Positions 55,033-64,000 of a DNA stretch of 64,000 nt are shown here, in pieces. Source of the DNA: Roseomonas sp. (GTDB lineage Bacteria; Pseudomonadota; Alphaproteobacteria; Acetobacterales; Acetobacteraceae); contig JAPSLO010000001.1 in the NCBI GenBank assembly GCA_031180725.1, positions 744,001-808,000 of the forward strand. The letters run 5' to 3'. The notes below the pieces were generated by a model. The model did not search any database and was not told where the DNA came from. It was given only the letters and a program-made list of their open reading frames with translations. The translations under genes were made by a program, and so were the position numbers. Numbering within the stretch: position 1 is the first letter of the stretch; the number at the start of each line of letters is the position of its first letter.

Positions 55033-56189
55033 CGTGGCAACCCGCGGCGTGCCAGATTGGCCATCAGCGCGCCGATGCCGAAGGTCCAGGGCGGGCATTC
55101 ATCGGTGCGGTCCACCTCGTTCTCCAACATGCCCAGGCGCGGGCTGGCGATGCGCACCACATCGCCCTGCTGGTGGGTGAAGCCCATGCCGGGCGCGCCA
55201 CGGTCCTTCACCGGAGAGAAGGGCGTGCCCAGGAACAGCACCGCGCCATCCGGATACTGGTGATGCGCGCCGATCATCTGGCCCACCAGATCGGCCGGAT
55301 CGCGCGCGATGGCGCCGACCGGGCCGCGCTCATCCAGAGTGAAGCCGTCGCGGCCGGTGATGGTCACGCGCAGCTCGGCCTGACGCACATCCTCCAGCGT
55401 GAAGCCGGAATCGAACAGCCGGATGGCTGGGCCCAGCGCGCAGGAGGCGTTGTTGTCCTTCGCACGGCCCAGCAGCAGGGCGCTGCGGCCTTCCACGTCG
55501 CGCAAGTTGACGTCGTTGCCCAGCGTGGCTCCGACGATCTTCCCGCGGCCATTCACCACCATCACCGCCTCTGGCTCAGGGTTCGACCAGGAGCTCATCG
55601 GGTGCACGCCCACCTTGGCGCCGGTGCCGACTGCCGAGAGGACCGGGGCCTTGGTGAAAATTTCCGCATCGGGGCCGATCCCGACTTCCAGGTACTGGCT
55701 CCACCAACCCTTATCAACCAGGGCCTCCTTCACCTTGGCGGCTTGGGGGCTGCCGGGGACCAGCCGAGTGAGTTCATCCCCGATGATGGCGCGCACCTCG
55801 GCGCGTACCGCCTCGGCCTGGGTGGCGTCGCCGCGGCAGCGTTCCTCGATGACGCGCTCCAGCATGGACCGCACGTAGGTCACGCCGGCGGCCTTCAATA
55901 CCTGCAGATCCACCGGCGCCAGCAGCCAGGGGCGGCCCGGGTCGCGGGCGGCGTGACGGGCATTGGCGATGGCGCCCGCCAGGTCCAGTGCGGCCGGCAC
56001 GCCATGGCTGCGGATGGCGGCCACCGGCTCCTCGGTATTCAGCCAGGAGCTGCAGGTGCCGAAGGCGGGCGTCATATCGAAGACCGCCCCGGCCAACAGG
56101 GCGAAAACCGAGGGCCCGTCCGGCAGCATCACGCGAAGGGCGAAGGCGCCGCGCTGCCAATCTTCTGGCAGTGATTGGATCCCTGTCAT
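55029..56189 (-). CDS. Fumarylacetoacetate hydrolase family protein
   Basis: A 386-residue protein of the FAH superfamily, whose members hydrolyse or hydrate 1,3-dicarbonyl compounds with a bound divalent metal. The core is in the C-terminal half: YLEVGIGPDAEIFTKAPVLSAVG, the SSWSNPEPEAVMVVNGRGKIVGATLGNDVNLRD region with the metal-binding E-x-E (PEPE), and LGRAKDNNASCALGPA. The ATG at 56189 follows GGGGAGGAGAGG. The metal site looks intact; the substrate is probably an aromatic- or sugar-acid intermediate. It overlaps the downstream hydrolase gene. Confidence 0.85.
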   Translation of the reverse strand: MTGIQSLPEDWQRGAFALRVMLPDGPSVFALLAGAVFDMTPAFGTCSSWLNTEEPVAAIRSHGVPAALDLAGAIANARHAARDPGRPWLLAPVDLQVLKAAGVTYVRSMLERVIEERCRGDATQAEAVRAEVRAIIGDELTRLVPGSPQAAKVKEALVDKGWWSQYLEVGIGPDAEIFTKAPVLSAVGTGAKVGVHPMSSWSNPEPEAVMVVNGRGKIVGATLGNDVNLRDVEGRSALLLGRAKDNNASCALGPAIRLFDSGFTLEDVRQAELRVTITGRDGFTLDERGPVGAIARDPADLVGQMIGAHHQYPDGAVLFLGTPFSPVKDRGAPGMGFTHQQGDVVRIASPRLGMLENEVDRTDECPPWTFGIGALMANLARRGLPR

Positions 56190-56267
56190 GCCGCCTCTCC
56201 TCCCCGTTCCTTCATCCAGGGAGCCTAGCGGCCTGGGCGCCGGGCGCCAGGGGGGAGGGGGACGCCT

Positions 56268-56303
56268 AAACGCAAAGCGGCGCGCCCCATGGGGACGCGC
56301 CGC
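56268..56303 (-). terminator. Rho-independent terminator of rpmE
   Basis: On the minus strand an 8-bp perfect stem (56296-56303 with 56277-56284, GCGGCGCG / CGCGCCGC), extended by an inner CCCC-AT-GGGG, is followed by TTTGCGTTT. It lies 37 bp after the rpmE stop. A stem plus T-rich tail in the right orientation makes this the best intrinsic terminator in the window. Confidence 0.75.
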
Positions 56304-56339
56304 CGGCAAGCCCTGCACCCCCCGAAGGGGGCGGCGGGT

Positions 56340-56567
56340 TCAACCCTTGCGGGCGCCGATGCCCGCGAACTTCTTGTTGAACTTGGCGATCTGGCCGCCA
56401 GTGTCCACCACGCGCTGCTGGCCGGTCCAGGCCGGGTGCGATTTCGGATCGATGTCCAAACGCAGCGTATCGCCTTCCTTCCCGTAACAGGAACGGGTCT
56501 TGAAGGTGGTGCCGTCCGTCATGATGACGGTGATCTCATGGTAATCGGGATGGATATCGGGCTTCAT
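56340..56567 (-). CDS. rpmE: 50S ribosomal protein L31 (zinc-free form)
   Basis: A 75-residue ribosomal protein L31. It begins [19 protein letters not shown], has [21 protein letters not shown] and a basic C-terminus. The four cysteines that bind zinc in the classical form are absent (only C27 remains), so this is the C-minus type that does not store zinc. It is a single-gene unit with a clear terminator and is divergent from pdxY. Confidence 0.96.
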   Translation of the reverse strand: MKPDIHPDYHEITVIMTDGTTFKTRSCYGKEGDTLRLDIDPKSHPAWTGQQRVVDTGGQIAKFNKKFAGIGARKG

Positions 56568-56722
56568 GACGGGCTCATGCAGTTTGGGCCCGCCGACAGC
56601 GACCGGCAGGCACGGAAGGCGCGCCTATAGGACAGGCGGGACCGGTCTGCAACCGGTGCGTCTTGTCCCGGTCCTCGTGCGGCCCTAGCGTCCGGCACCT
56701 TTTCGCCGGAAGGAATGCGCGC

Positions 56723-57610
56723 GTGAACCAGGCGGTGTCGCCGGCCGATGCGGGTCGGCCGCTCAACATCCTCTCGATCCAGTCCTGGGTCAGCTACGGC
56801 CATGTCGGCAATGCCTCGGCCGTCTTCCCCCTGCAACGTCTGGGGGCGGAGGTCTGGGCAGTGAATACGGTGCAATTCTCCAACCATACCGGCTATGGCG
56901 CCTGGCGCGGCAGCGTCTTCGGGGCGGAGCTGATCCACGAGCTGGTGGAAGGCATCGCGGAACGCGGCGCCCTGCCGCGGTGCGATGCTGTCCTCTCAGG
57001 CTATATGGGCGCGGCGGAGATCGGGGAGGCCATTCTGGCCGCCGTCGCCCGTGCCAAGACGGCCAATCCGGCGGCCATGTATTGCTGCGATCCGGTGATC
57101 GGCGACATCGGCCGCGGCGTCTTCGTCCGACCCGGCATCCCGGAATTCATGCGCGACCGCGCCGTGCCGGCGGCAGACATCGTGACGCCCAACCATTTCG
57201 AGCTGGAGTGGCTGACGGGCACCGAAGTGAAGACCCTGGCCGATGCCAAGGCGGCCATCACGGCCTTGCAAGCCCGTGGCCCGCGCTGCGTGCTGGTGAC
57301 CTCTTTGCGCACCGAGGAGACTCCGGCCGAGGCAATCGAGCTTCTTGCCGGCGAAGGTGGCGATTTCTGGCGCGTTAGCACACCGCTGCTGCCGATCTCG
57401 GTGAACGGCGCCGGGGATGCCATCGCCGCGCTGTTCCTGTTCCACCGCCTGCGCTGGGGCGAGGCGCGGGTGGCGCTCTCCGCCGCCGCCTCTTCGGTGT
57501 ACGGGCTTCTGCGTCGCACCGCCGAGGCCGGCAGCCGCGAGATCGTGATGGTCGCGGCGCAGGAGGAATTCGTGACTCCGAGCCGCGTCTTCCGCGCGGA
57601 ACGCTGCTGA
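56723..57610 (+). CDS. pdxY: Pyridoxal kinase
   Basis: Phosphorylates pyridoxal in the vitamin B6 salvage pathway. The 295-residue protein belongs to the ribokinase-like PdxK/PdxY family: [20 protein letters not shown] at the N-terminus, [11 protein letters not shown] with the substrate-contact region, [16 protein letters not shown], and [15 protein letters not shown] with the catalytic aspartate in GAGD. The GTG at 56723 is chosen because GGAAGGAA lies seven bases upstream; no better ATG exists. A hydratase gene follows 22 bp downstream. Confidence 0.93.
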   Translation: MNQAVSPADAGRPLNILSIQSWVSYGHVGNASAVFPLQRLGAEVWAVNTVQFSNHTGYGAWRGSVFGAELIHELVEGIAERGALPRCDAVLSGYMGAAEIGEAILAAVARAKTANPAAMYCCDPVIGDIGRGVFVRPGIPEFMRDRAVPAADIVTPNHFELEWLTGTEVKTLADAKAAITALQARGPRCVLVTSLRTEETPAEAIELLAGEGGDFWRVSTPLLPISVNGAGDAIAALFLFHRLRWGEARVALSAAASSVYGLLRRTAEAGSREIVMVAAQEEFVTPSRVFRAERC

Positions 57611-57632
57611 GCGCTGAGAAAGGACCGTCCAG

Positions 57633-58394
57633 ATGACCATGACTGCCGAAGCCCGTATCAGCCGGGCCGCGGAGATGCTGCTCGGCGTACGCCGTGGCGG
57701 CGCGCCGATCGCCGGGCTCGGCGAGGCCGCGCCGCGCGACGAGGCCGAGGCCTGGGCCATTCAGAAGGCGGTGCTGGCTGGGCTGGGTGGCCGGATTGGC
57801 GGCTACAAATGCGCGACGCCGGAGGGCAAGCCGCCTTCCGGGGCGCTGCTGGACGCTGCTGGCATTCTGCGCTCGCCCGCGCGTTGGCGCGCACCGGGCG
57901 ACGGCCAGGTGGGCATCGAGACCGAGGTCGCCTTCCGCATGGCGCGCGACCTGCCGGACCGCGGCCGGCCCTGGACGAGGGAGGAGGTGGTGGAGGCGGT
58001 CGCCGGCTGCTTCCCGGCCATCGAGCTGGTGATCAGCCGCTATGCCGATATGAAGACCGTCCCGCTGGACAGCTCCATGGCCGACAATGTGGCGCATGCC
58101 GCGCTGATCTGCGGGGCCGATGTGCCGGGCTGGCGGGAGATGGACCTGAACATGCTGTCGGTGCGCCAGGTGGCGGACGGGCAGGTACAGGTGGAGCGGC
58201 GCGGCAGCAATCCGGCCGGCGATCCGCTCGCTTCGCTCACGCGGTTCGCCAACCATCTGCACCGCTTCGGGCTGAAGCTGGAAGCCGGCCAGGTGGTCAC
58301 CACCGGAAGCTGGACGGGCCTGATCTTTGTGCCGGCCGGAACGAAGGTAGTGGGTGGCTACGCCGAACTTGGCGAGGTGACGGTCGAGGTCTGA
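57633..58394 (+). CDS. 2-keto-4-pentenoate hydratase/FAH-family protein
   Basis: A 253-residue member of the hydratase branch of the FAH superfamily (MhpD-like), which hydrates 2-oxo-4-enoates in aromatic meta-cleavage pathways. Features are [16 protein letters not shown] (about 58-73), [16 protein letters not shown] with the metal-ligand E-x-E (about 94-96), ELVISRY and [18 protein letters not shown]. It is co-directional with pdxY, with only 22 bp between them, but no functional link to B6 is obvious. A perfect 17-bp palindrome follows its stop. Confidence 0.85.
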   Translation: MTMTAEARISRAAEMLLGVRRGGAPIAGLGEAAPRDEAEAWAIQKAVLAGLGGRIGGYKCATPEGKPPSGALLDAAGILRSPARWRAPGDGQVGIETEVAFRMARDLPDRGRPWTREEVVEAVAGCFPAIELVISRYADMKTVPLDSSMADNVAHAALICGADVPGWREMDLNMLSVRQVADGQVQVERRGSNPAGDPLASLTRFANHLHRFGLKLEAGQVVTTGSWTGLIFVPAGTKVVGGYAELGEVTVEV

Positions 58395-58396
58395 CC

Positions 58397-58434
58397 CCGG
58401 GGCGCCTTTCCGCGGCAGCGGAAAGGCGCCCCGG
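58397..58434. terminator. Perfect 17-bp palindrome between convergent genes
   Basis: CCGGGGCGCCTTTCCGC (58397-58413) is exactly complementary to 58418-58434 around a GGCA loop. It starts 3 bases after the hydratase stop and ends 9 bases before the stop of the convergent xanthine-dehydrogenase-like gene. It has the length and perfection of a bidirectional terminator, although no U-tract follows on either strand. Confidence 0.6.
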
Positions 58435-58443
58435 CCTCGCCGA

Positions 58444-60771
58444 TCATCCGCGGTGCAGCGCCCGCCAGACCCGCTCCGGCGTTGCGGGCATGTCCAGATG
58501 CGGCACGCCGATGGCGTCGCAGACCGCGCTGATCACGGCGGGCAGGGCGCCCACCGTCCCGGCTTCGCCGGCCCCCTTGGCGCCCAGCGGATTTAACTTC
58601 GTCGGCTGCGGGTTCGACACCACCTTCATTGGCGGCATGTCGGACGCACGCGGCATGGCATAGTCCATGAAGCTGGCGGTCAGCGCCTGGCCGGAAGCCG
58701 GGTCGAAGCGCATCTCCTCGAATAGCGCCTGGCTGGCACCCTGCACCACCCCGCCGTGGATCTGGCCCTTCAGCAGCAGCGGGTTCACCACCGTGCCGAC
58801 ATCGTCCACCACCGTGTAGCGGTCCAGGCGCACCTCGCCCGTTTCCGGATCCACCTCCACTTCGCAGATGTGACAGCCATTGGGAAAGGTGGCGTCCTGC
58901 GTCTTCACCGCCGCATTGGCGACCAGGCCGACATCCTCGCCTGGCGGGCGGGCGCCGGGGGCATAGGCGGCGCGCGCCACCTGCTCCAGCGTCACGGATC
59001 GGTCGGTGCCAGCCACGGCGAAGCGGCCGGGGCTGAACTCGATATCCGCGGCGGCGGCTTCCAGCAGATGCGCGGCCAGGCGCTTGCCCTTCTCCACCAC
59101 GCGGTCCACGGCGGCGAAGGTTGCCGTGCCGCCGGCGACGATGCTGCGTGAGCCGAAGGTGCCACGGCCATAGGGCAGCGCGTCGGTGTCGCCCGCCACG
59201 ATACGGATGCGGTCGGGCGCGAGTCCCAGCTTCTCCGCCAGGATCTGGCGGAAGACGGTCTCGTGTCCCTGGCCGTGGTTGTGGGTGCCAAGCAGCAGCG
59301 TGGCGCTGCCATCGGCGCCGATGCGCAGTTCCGCGCCTTCCTCCTGCGTCGCGCCCTGTGGGCCGGCGCTGATCTCTATTGCGTTGGCGATGCCGAGGCC
59401 GCGCTTCCTTCCGCGCGCGGCGCTCTCTGCCTTGCGGGCGGAGAAGCCGGCCAGATCGGCGGCGTCCTCGGCCATCGCCATGCTGCGCGCGAAGTCGCCG
59501 CTGTCATAGGTGAAGACGAGCCCCGTGCGGAAGGGCATCGCCTCCTTCGGGATCAGGTTGCGGCGGCGCAGCTCCATTCGGTCCATGCCGAGCTTCGCGG
59601 CGGCGATGTCGATGGCGCGTTCGATGGCATAGGTCGCCTCTGGCCGGCCGGCCCCACGATAGGGGGCGTGCGGCTGGCAGTTGGTGAAAGCGCCGCGCAC
59701 CGCGGTCGCGATCAGCGGTGTTCGATAAACCCCCGCCAATCCACCAAGATTGTTCGTGCTGCTGTGCGGCGTGAGGATGGCCAGGTAGGCGCCGAGATTG
59801 GCTACTGTCTCGACACGCAGCGCCAGGAAGGTGCCGTCGCTGTCCAGCGCCAGGGTGATGCGGTTGTGTGTGTCCCGCGCGTGCGGGTCGGAAAGCATCA
59901 CCTCCGTCCGGTCGGCCAGCCAGCGCACCGGTCGGCCCAGCGCGCGGGCGGCCCAGAGCAGGCAGAGATGCTCCGGTGTCGGATGACTGCGCAGCCCGAA
60001 GCCGCCGCCCATGTCGGGAGCGACCAGGCGCAGCGCCGTCTGCGGAATCCCCATCGCCGCCGCCAGCAGGTCGCGCAGCGAATGCGGTCCCTGCGCGCCG
60101 GTGCGGAGCGTGAATCGCGCCTCGACAGGGTCGTATTCAGCCACCACCGCGCGCGGCTCCATCGGCACGCCGGTGACACGGGATATGCGCGCATCGAATG
60201 TGACGACATGCGGCGCCCGGGCGATTGCCTCTGCCACGCCAGCGTGATTGCCTAGCTTGTATTCGAAGCAGAGATTGCCCGCTGGCAGTTCCCCCCACAC
60301 CGGCGGAGCACCTTCGGCCAGGGCCTCGACAGCGTCGGTGACGGCGGGCAGCGGATCCCAGTCGATCACCAGCGCTTCCGCCCCGTCCCGTGCCGCAGCG
60401 GCCGAGGTGGCGACGACCATGGCGACCGCGTCACCCACATGGCGCGCGGCACCTTCTGGCAGGGCGCGCCAGGGCGGACGCGGCATGGGCGTGCCATCGG
60501 GCAGGTTCCGCGGCACCAGGCAGGGTAGGGGCGCGATCTCCGCCAGATCCGCGGCGGTCACCACACGCAGGACGCCGGGCAACGCCAGTGCTGGCGCCGT
60601 GTCCATCGCCAGGATGCGCGCGGCAGCGTGAGGACTGCGGACGAAGACGGCATGCAGTGCATCGCGCGGCGCCAGGTCGTCCACATAGCGGCCCAGGCCG
60701 CGCAGCAGCCGTTGGTCCTCAACCCGGCGGGGCGCGGCGCCAATGCGCCACAGGGAAGGATTGGTGCTCAT
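58444..60771 (-). CDS. Xanthine dehydrogenase-family molybdopterin-binding subunit (CoxL-like, form II)
   Basis: Large catalytic subunit of a molybdenum hydroxylase, 775 residues. It has [22 protein letters not shown] at the N-terminus, [11 protein letters not shown] (molybdopterin contact), the active-site loop [11 protein letters not shown], and the catalytic glutamate in [13 protein letters not shown] near the C-terminus. The loop is of the PYRGAGR type, not the AYRCSFR of true aerobic CO dehydrogenase, so CO is not the expected substrate. The genes for the FAD and [2Fe-2S] subunits are not adjacent, which is unusual. An esterase gene overlaps its start by 4 bp and may belong to the same pathway. 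Confidence 0.9.
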   Translation of the reverse strand: MSTNPSLWRIGAAPRRVEDQRLLRGLGRYVDDLAPRDALHAVFVRSPHAAARILAMDTAPALALPGVLRVVTAADLAEIAPLPCLVPRNLPDGTPMPRPPWRALPEGAARHVGDAVAMVVATSAAAARDGAEALVIDWDPLPAVTDAVEALAEGAPPVWGELPAGNLCFEYKLGNHAGVAEAIARAPHVVTFDARISRVTGVPMEPRAVVAEYDPVEARFTLRTGAQGPHSLRDLLAAAMGIPQTALRLVAPDMGGGFGLRSHPTPEHLCLLWAARALGRPVRWLADRTEVMLSDPHARDTHNRITLALDSDGTFLALRVETVANLGAYLAILTPHSSTNNLGGLAGVYRTPLIATAVRGAFTNCQPHAPYRGAGRPEATYAIERAIDIAAAKLGMDRMELRRRNLIPKEAMPFRTGLVFTYDSGDFARSMAMAEDAADLAGFSARKAESAARGRKRGLGIANAIEISAGPQGATQEEGAELRIGADGSATLLLGTHNHGQGHETVFRQILAEKLGLAPDRIRIVAGDTDALPYGRGTFGSRSIVAGGTATFAAVDRVVEKGKRLAAHLLEAAAADIEFSPGRFAVAGTDRSVTLEQVARAAYAPGARPPGEDVGLVANAAVKTQDATFPNGCHICEVEVDPETGEVRLDRYTVVDDVGTVVNPLLLKGQIHGGVVQGASQALFEEMRFDPASGQALTASFMDYAMPRASDMPPMKVVSNPQPTKLNPLGAKGAGEAGTVGALPAVISAVCDAIGVPHLDMPATPERVWRALHRG

Positions 60772-61547
60772 CTTGCGTCTCCCAGCGCGCAGAGGGCCTC
60801 ATGCAGCGGGCCGGCATTCAGGGCATAGGGCGTCTCGAAATGGTGCTGGCCCTGGAGCACGAAAGTCTGCGCGCCAGTCGCCTTGGCCATCTCCTGTCCC
60901 TGACGAATGAACTCCGGGCTCTCCGCCGTGCCCCAGGCCATCAGCACCGGCGCCGTGATGCGATGAACATGGCGGATGGGGGAGAGCGCATGCGCTTCCT
61001 CCACGGTGAGCTGCACATAATGGCGGCGGGCGGAAAGCAGCACCGGCTCGAGGTCGTAGAGGCCGGAGATGAAGGTGGCGGAGGCGAAAGGGCATTCGGT
61101 GGCCAGCACCGCTGCCAGGTGACCGCCGGAGGAATGCCCGGAAATGTGGAGCGGGCCGTGACCTGCCAGGTGGCGGACACAGGCACGCAGCTCCTCCACC
61201 ACTTCCGGCATGCGCTTGCCGGGCAGCAGGGAGAAATCGGGCACTGCCAGGTCGAAGCCGGCGGCGGTCAGGGCCTCTGCCATAAAGCCTGCATCGGCAC
61301 GGCTGTTCACACGCCAAGCGCCGCCATGGATGTGGAGGTGCAGGCCGCGGTAGCGCCCACGCGCCGCGTAAAGGTCCATCACATGCGGGCCATAAGACAC
61401 CACCGCCGGCGCGAGCGCTGCGCGCGCGACTTCGGTTTCAGCACGGTGACGGGCCAGCCAAGCGGGTTGGTCGGGGCACCAGACGCGCTGGTCATAAGCG
61501 GCATCCAGGGCCGCTTGATCGTACTCTAGCCAGATCTTCTCTCCCAT
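60768..61547 (-). CDS. Alpha/beta hydrolase, arylformamidase/carboxylesterase-like
   Basis: A 259-residue hydrolase. HLHIHGGAWRVNSR (about 95-108) matches the HGG(A/Y)W oxyanion motif of kynurenine formamidase-like and hormone-sensitive lipase-type esterases. SGHSSGGHLAAVLA holds the nucleophile, and the acid and histidine are in the WGTAESPEF and QGQHHFETP segments. The ATG at 61547 (MGEKIWLEYDQAALDAAYDQR) fits the family N-terminus. The pairing with a molybdenum hydroxylase (ATGA overlap) suggests a two-step breakdown of an N-heterocycle or formamide, which is inference. Confidence 0.8.
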   Translation of the reverse strand: MGEKIWLEYDQAALDAAYDQRVWCPDQPAWLARHRAETEVARAALAPAVVSYGPHVMDLYAARGRYRGLHLHIHGGAWRVNSRADAGFMAEALTAAGFDLAVPDFSLLPGKRMPEVVEELRACVRHLAGHGPLHISGHSSGGHLAAVLATECPFASATFISGLYDLEPVLLSARRHYVQLTVEEAHALSPIRHVHRITAPVLMAWGTAESPEFIRQGQEMAKATGAQTFVLQGQHHFETPYALNAGPLHEALCALGDAR

Positions 61548-61775
61548 GGCGCTATCTGACCAGGGGGCTGCACACGGCGCCAGAGGGGGCATGAAGGCTC
61601 CGCGCGGTGCCGCGTGACGGGCACTTTATTCTTGCGCCGGCTTGCCTCACGCAAATCTGTCGCGCCAAGAAGGACCCTTCGAGGCAGGTTGGAACTGCTC
61701 CCCAAGGGGAGGAGTGGGATCCGGCAGGAATTCGCAGACCGCGGCAAGGCGGACCCATCCAGAGTGGACGAGGAC

Positions 61776-62144
61776 ATGGATTCAGGCCGTCTGTTGCTTC
61801 TGGTGGAAGATGATGAACTCGTGCGGGCGACGCTTGCCGAAGGGCTGGCGGAGGCCGGCTTCGAGGTGCTGGAAGCCGAGGATGCCGAGACAGCGCTGAG
61901 GATGGTGGCAAGCCGCGATGACATCGCGGTGCTGCTGACCGACATCAATCTGCCGGGCGCTGACGGCTTCGCCCTGGCGCGGGCCGCGCGCCGGCTGCGG
62001 CCAGGGCTGCCGGTGGTCTATGCCAGCGGCCGTTACCGGGAGCCGGACGCGAAGCGCGCCGTGACGGATGCGCCCTTCCTGGCCAAGCCATTCAGCGTCA
62101 GCCGTGCCGTCGCGGCGCTACAGGACGTGATCTCCAGCACCTAG
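61776..62144 (+). CDS. Single-domain response regulator (CheY-like receiver)
   Basis: A 122-residue stand-alone receiver domain. The acidic pocket is E11-D12-D13, the phosphorylation site D56 in LLTDINLPG, the switch Ser S84 in VYASGR and the conserved K104 in LAKPF. No output domain or adjacent histidine kinase is present. It resembles the FixJ-type receivers appended to hybrid kinases in alphaproteobacteria. An in-frame GTG at 61764 and a longer open frame upstream (from 61614) make the exact start uncertain; the ATG at 61776 is chosen because the domain begins there. Confidence 0.88.
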   Translation: MDSGRLLLLVEDDELVRATLAEGLAEAGFEVLEAEDAETALRMVASRDDIAVLLTDINLPGADGFALARAARRLRPGLPVVYASGRYREPDAKRAVTDAPFLAKPFSVSRAVAALQDVISST

Positions 62145-62306
62145 GGCATTTTCAAGCTAGGCGGCATCGCCTGAAACCTCGGAAAGCGCCACGAATCAAG
62201 ATGCTAGAGCGGTGTGCGCACTTGTTGCGGCGACCTGCTCTCCGGCGGCCTGTCTCGCTATGCGTTCCGACGCGCAAGGTTGGCCTGAAGGCGCCCTGAG
62301 GCGCCC
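62145..62306. repeat. Intergenic stretch with a second copy of the CTAGAGCGGT repeat motif
   Basis: Non-coding gap between convergent genes. It begins with a CTAGGGCATTTTCAAG segment at the response-regulator stop and contains CTAGAGCGGT at 62204-62213, identical to the left arm of the element at 52404. It resembles the tail-gene intergenic repeats common in alphaproteobacteria. No clear right arm could be paired here, so this may be a degenerate copy. Confidence 0.4.
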
Positions 62307-63653
62307 TCAGCCGAGGCGCGCCAGCACCGCGTCCACAGTGGCGCCGGCCGAGCCGAGATAGCTGGCCGGATTCACCAGCCTGTCGATTGCCGTCCGCTCG
62401 AGCACGGCGGCGACCTTCGGCTCCTTTTCCAGGGCATCGGCCAGGTGGATTCCTTCGGCCATCGCCCGTTCCACGGCGTGGTGCACTGCTTCGTGTGCGG
62501 CGCCGCGGCCGAGATGGGGCGCGAGGCCCATCATCACCGCCTCGCTCATGATGAGCCCGCCGCCGTCTTCCAGGTTGCGCCGCATCCTGGCTGCATCCAC
62601 GAATAACCCCTCGGCGATCGGCAGCAGCGTGGCGAGGGCGCCATGCGTCAGCAGCACCACCTGGCCGAGTGCCAGGTGCTCGAGCTGCATCGGCCCGGCG
62701 CCGCGCTCATGCTCATGCACCATGGCATTGAGAAGCTGCGGCACCAGTGCCTGCGCGGCGCGGGCCTGCACCACCACATATTCGCAACCGATCGGGTTGC
62801 GCTTCTGCGGCATGGTGGAGCTGCCACCCTTGCCCGGAGCGGCAGGCTCCGCCGCCTCGGCGACCTCCGACTGCATCAGCAGCAGGATGTCGTTGGCGGG
62901 CTTGGCCAGGGTGCCGCCCAGGAGGCCGCACCAGCAGCCGAATTCAGCAATGGAATCGCGCGCCACATGCCACGGCGCCGCGGGCAGGGCGAGATCCAAC
63001 TCCTTCGCCAGCTCCGCCGCCACGCGAGGCCCATCCGTGCCCAGGGAGGCCAACGTGCCAACCGCGCCGGCGAACTGCAGCCGGAGCAGCCGGGGCAGAA
63101 GCTGCGCCAGGCGGTCGCGCATGGTGATCAGCGGGTCGAGCCAGACAGCGACCTTGTAGCCGAAGGTAATGGGCAGGGCCTGCTGGGCATGAGTGCGGCC
63201 CGGCATCACCGTGTCGCGGTGTGTGCGCGCCAGGTTGGCGAAGGCGGCGATCAGCCGGTCCAGATCCTGCCGGAACAGCGCCACAGCTTCGCGCAGCTGC
63301 AACACCAGCGCGGTGTCCAGGATGTCCTGCGTGGTAGCGCCCCAGTGGGTCCAGCGCCCCGCCTCCGTCCCCGCCAGGGCCGAGAGCTGCTTTACCAAGC
63401 CGACAGTCGGGAAGCCCATATTGGCCGTGGCCTTGGCCAGGGCGGGCAGGTCCAGGCGATCCACATCGGCGGCTTCGGTGATAGCCTTCGCCGCCTCGGC
63501 CGGGATCAGGTCAAGGCGCGCCTGGGCACGGGCCAGGGCGGCCTCCATGGCCAGCATCTTGGCCAGGTAGTTGCGCTCATCCATCACGGCGCGCATGGCG
63601 TCGGAGCCATAGTTTGCGCCATGCACAAGGGCGTCGGCGGGATTCACGGACAT
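62307..63653 (-). CDS. pcaB: 3-carboxy-cis,cis-muconate cycloisomerase (fumarase/aspartase superfamily)
   Basis: Converts 3-carboxymuconate to 4-carboxymuconolactone in the protocatechuate branch of the beta-ketoadipate pathway. The 448-residue protein has the superfamily signature GGSSTMPQKRNPIGCEY (about 281-297), THWGATTQDILDTALVLQL (about 102-120) and MPGRTHAQQALPITFGYK. Adenylosuccinate lyase (PurB) is a close relative, but the neighbouring pcaG gene upstream makes PcaB by far the better call. pcaG is 61 bp upstream in the same direction. Confidence 0.9.
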   Translation of the reverse strand: MSVNPADALVHGANYGSDAMRAVMDERNYLAKMLAMEAALARAQARLDLIPAEAAKAITEAADVDRLDLPALAKATANMGFPTVGLVKQLSALAGTEAGRWTHWGATTQDILDTALVLQLREAVALFRQDLDRLIAAFANLARTHRDTVMPGRTHAQQALPITFGYKVAVWLDPLITMRDRLAQLLPRLLRLQFAGAVGTLASLGTDGPRVAAELAKELDLALPAAPWHVARDSIAEFGCWCGLLGGTLAKPANDILLLMQSEVAEAAEPAAPGKGGSSTMPQKRNPIGCEYVVVQARAAQALVPQLLNAMVHEHERGAGPMQLEHLALGQVVLLTHGALATLLPIAEGLFVDAARMRRNLEDGGGLIMSEAVMMGLAPHLGRGAAHEAVHHAVERAMAEGIHLADALEKEPKVAAVLERTAIDRLVNPASYLGSAGATVDAVLARLG

Positions 63654-63714
63654 CTTGCTATACCTTCAGGCGCCGCCGCGTCGCGCGCGCTGAGCGGCCG
63701 CGCGCCCGGACACA

Positions 63715-64000
63715 TCAGATCTCGAGGAACACCGTCTCGCCATTGCCCTGGAGACGGATGTCGAGGCGCCAGGTGCCATCGTCCTGTGATTTCGCGACCA
63801 GCGTGGCGCGGCGGGCGGGGTCTTCCAGCAGGTTCAGCACCGGATCGGTGGCATTCAGCGCCTCTCCCTCGAAATAGGCGCGGGTGACGACATGCTGCAT
63901 CAAACCGCGGGCGAAGATCGCGATCTGAATGTGCGGGGCCTGCATGGCATTGCCGCGGCCGGGCACCGGGCCCGGCTTCAGCGTCGTGAAGCGGAACGCG
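63715..64000 (-). CDS. pcaG: Protocatechuate 3,4-dioxygenase alpha subunit, C-terminal part (runs off the window end)
   Basis: Ring-cleaving dioxygenase subunit; only the last 94 residues lie in the window. Visible are KPGPVPGRGNAMQAPHIQIA with the family's MQAPHI, FARGLMQHVVTRAYFEGEA (fitting the PcaG strand R-x-YF-x-x-E), and the closing DGTWRLDIRLQGNGETVFLE. PcaG does not carry the iron ligands, which sit on PcaH. Its gene leads directly into pcaB, consistent with a pcaHGB order. PcaH is probably just beyond the window. Confidence 0.92.
   Translation of the reverse strand, partial: AFRFTTLKPGPVPGRGNAMQAPHIQIAIFARGLMQHVVTRAYFEGEALNATDPVLNLLEDPARRATLVAKSQDDGTWRLDIRLQGNGETVFLEI

Noticed and set aside
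58444-60771. Aerobic carbon monoxide dehydrogenase (CoxL form I)
   Set aside because: The active-site loop is PYRGAGR, not AYRCSFR, and coxS/coxM are not adjacent.
62307-63653. Adenylosuccinate lyase (purB)
   Set aside because: Same superfamily signature, but the directly upstream protocatechuate dioxygenase subunit gene supports PcaB.

Overview
The window is 64 kb of a high-GC chromosome. Its gene content and order point to an alphaproteobacterium, most likely an Acetobacteraceae/Roseomonas-type member of the Rhodospirillales. The grounds are the lptC-lptA-lptB-rpoN-hpf block, the def-fmt-truA and dapD-dapE blocks, a glutamate synthase operon ordered gltD-gltB, an hsp20-DUF1150 pair, an FzlA-like GST, an orphan Bug-type solute receptor, and many short overlapping (ATGA/GTGA/TGATG) gene junctions. 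The genus is an inference; no rRNA gene is present to settle it. Almost everything is intact core or catabolic chromosome. I see no prophage, insertion sequence, CRISPR array or plasmid functions.

Layout. 1-6.3 kb (mostly minus): topA (cut by the window edge), dprA, plsY, a dihydroorotase-like gene that has lost its HxH zinc ligands, an oppositely oriented Bug receptor gene, pyrB and ruvX. 6.3-14.3 kb: a Tat-exported vanadium haloperoxidase-like protein, the gatCAB amidotransferase operon, a VanZ-like membrane protein, a peptide-type ABC receptor and a flavin-dependent nitronate monooxygenase-type enzyme. 14.3-20.4 kb: a tightly packed pimeloyl/dicarboxylate beta-oxidation operon ordered as in pimFACD but without the pimB thiolase. 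20.8-28.3 kb: a Nudix hydrolase, then a probable catabolic island made of a hydantoinase/dihydropyrimidinase-type amidohydrolase, an amino-acid ABC permease and receptor, a DapA-superfamily lyase, and a divergent 948-residue protein. That protein fuses in one chain the equivalents of all three subunits of HcnABC/opine-oxidase/D-hydroxyproline-dehydrogenase-type flavoenzymes.

28.4-45.1 kb: a RibD/DHFR-like reductase, an HtrA-like PDZ protein with all three catalytic residues replaced, a small lipoprotein, a frameshifted DUF2336-like pseudogene, dapD-dapE, an Ldh-family dehydrogenase, def-fmt-truA-ASCH, hsp20-DUF1150, hpf-rpoN-lptBAC, an RNase D, tRNA-Leu(CAG) and an NDUFA9-like protein. 45.3-58.4 kb: gltD-gltB, a small secreted protein whose start lies inside a strong hairpin, fzlA, a TPR protein, two small hydrolase/dehydrogenase units, a fumarylacetoacetate-hydrolase-like protein, rpmE, pdxY and a 2-keto-4-pentenoate-hydratase-like protein. 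58.4-64 kb: a stand-alone molybdopterin subunit of the xanthine dehydrogenase family with an esterase, a single-domain response regulator, and pcaB with the 3' part of pcaG (beta-ketoadipate pathway).

Functionally the window mixes housekeeping (topology, pyrimidine, lipid, lysine/peptidoglycan, translation, LPS transport, nitrogen assimilation) with catabolism of dicarboxylates, amino or imino acids, and aromatics. The most unusual items are the three-in-one flavoenzyme and its cluster, the degenerate HtrA and dihydroorotase homologues, and several strong RNA or DNA palindromes, notably the one enclosing the start of the gene at 51330.
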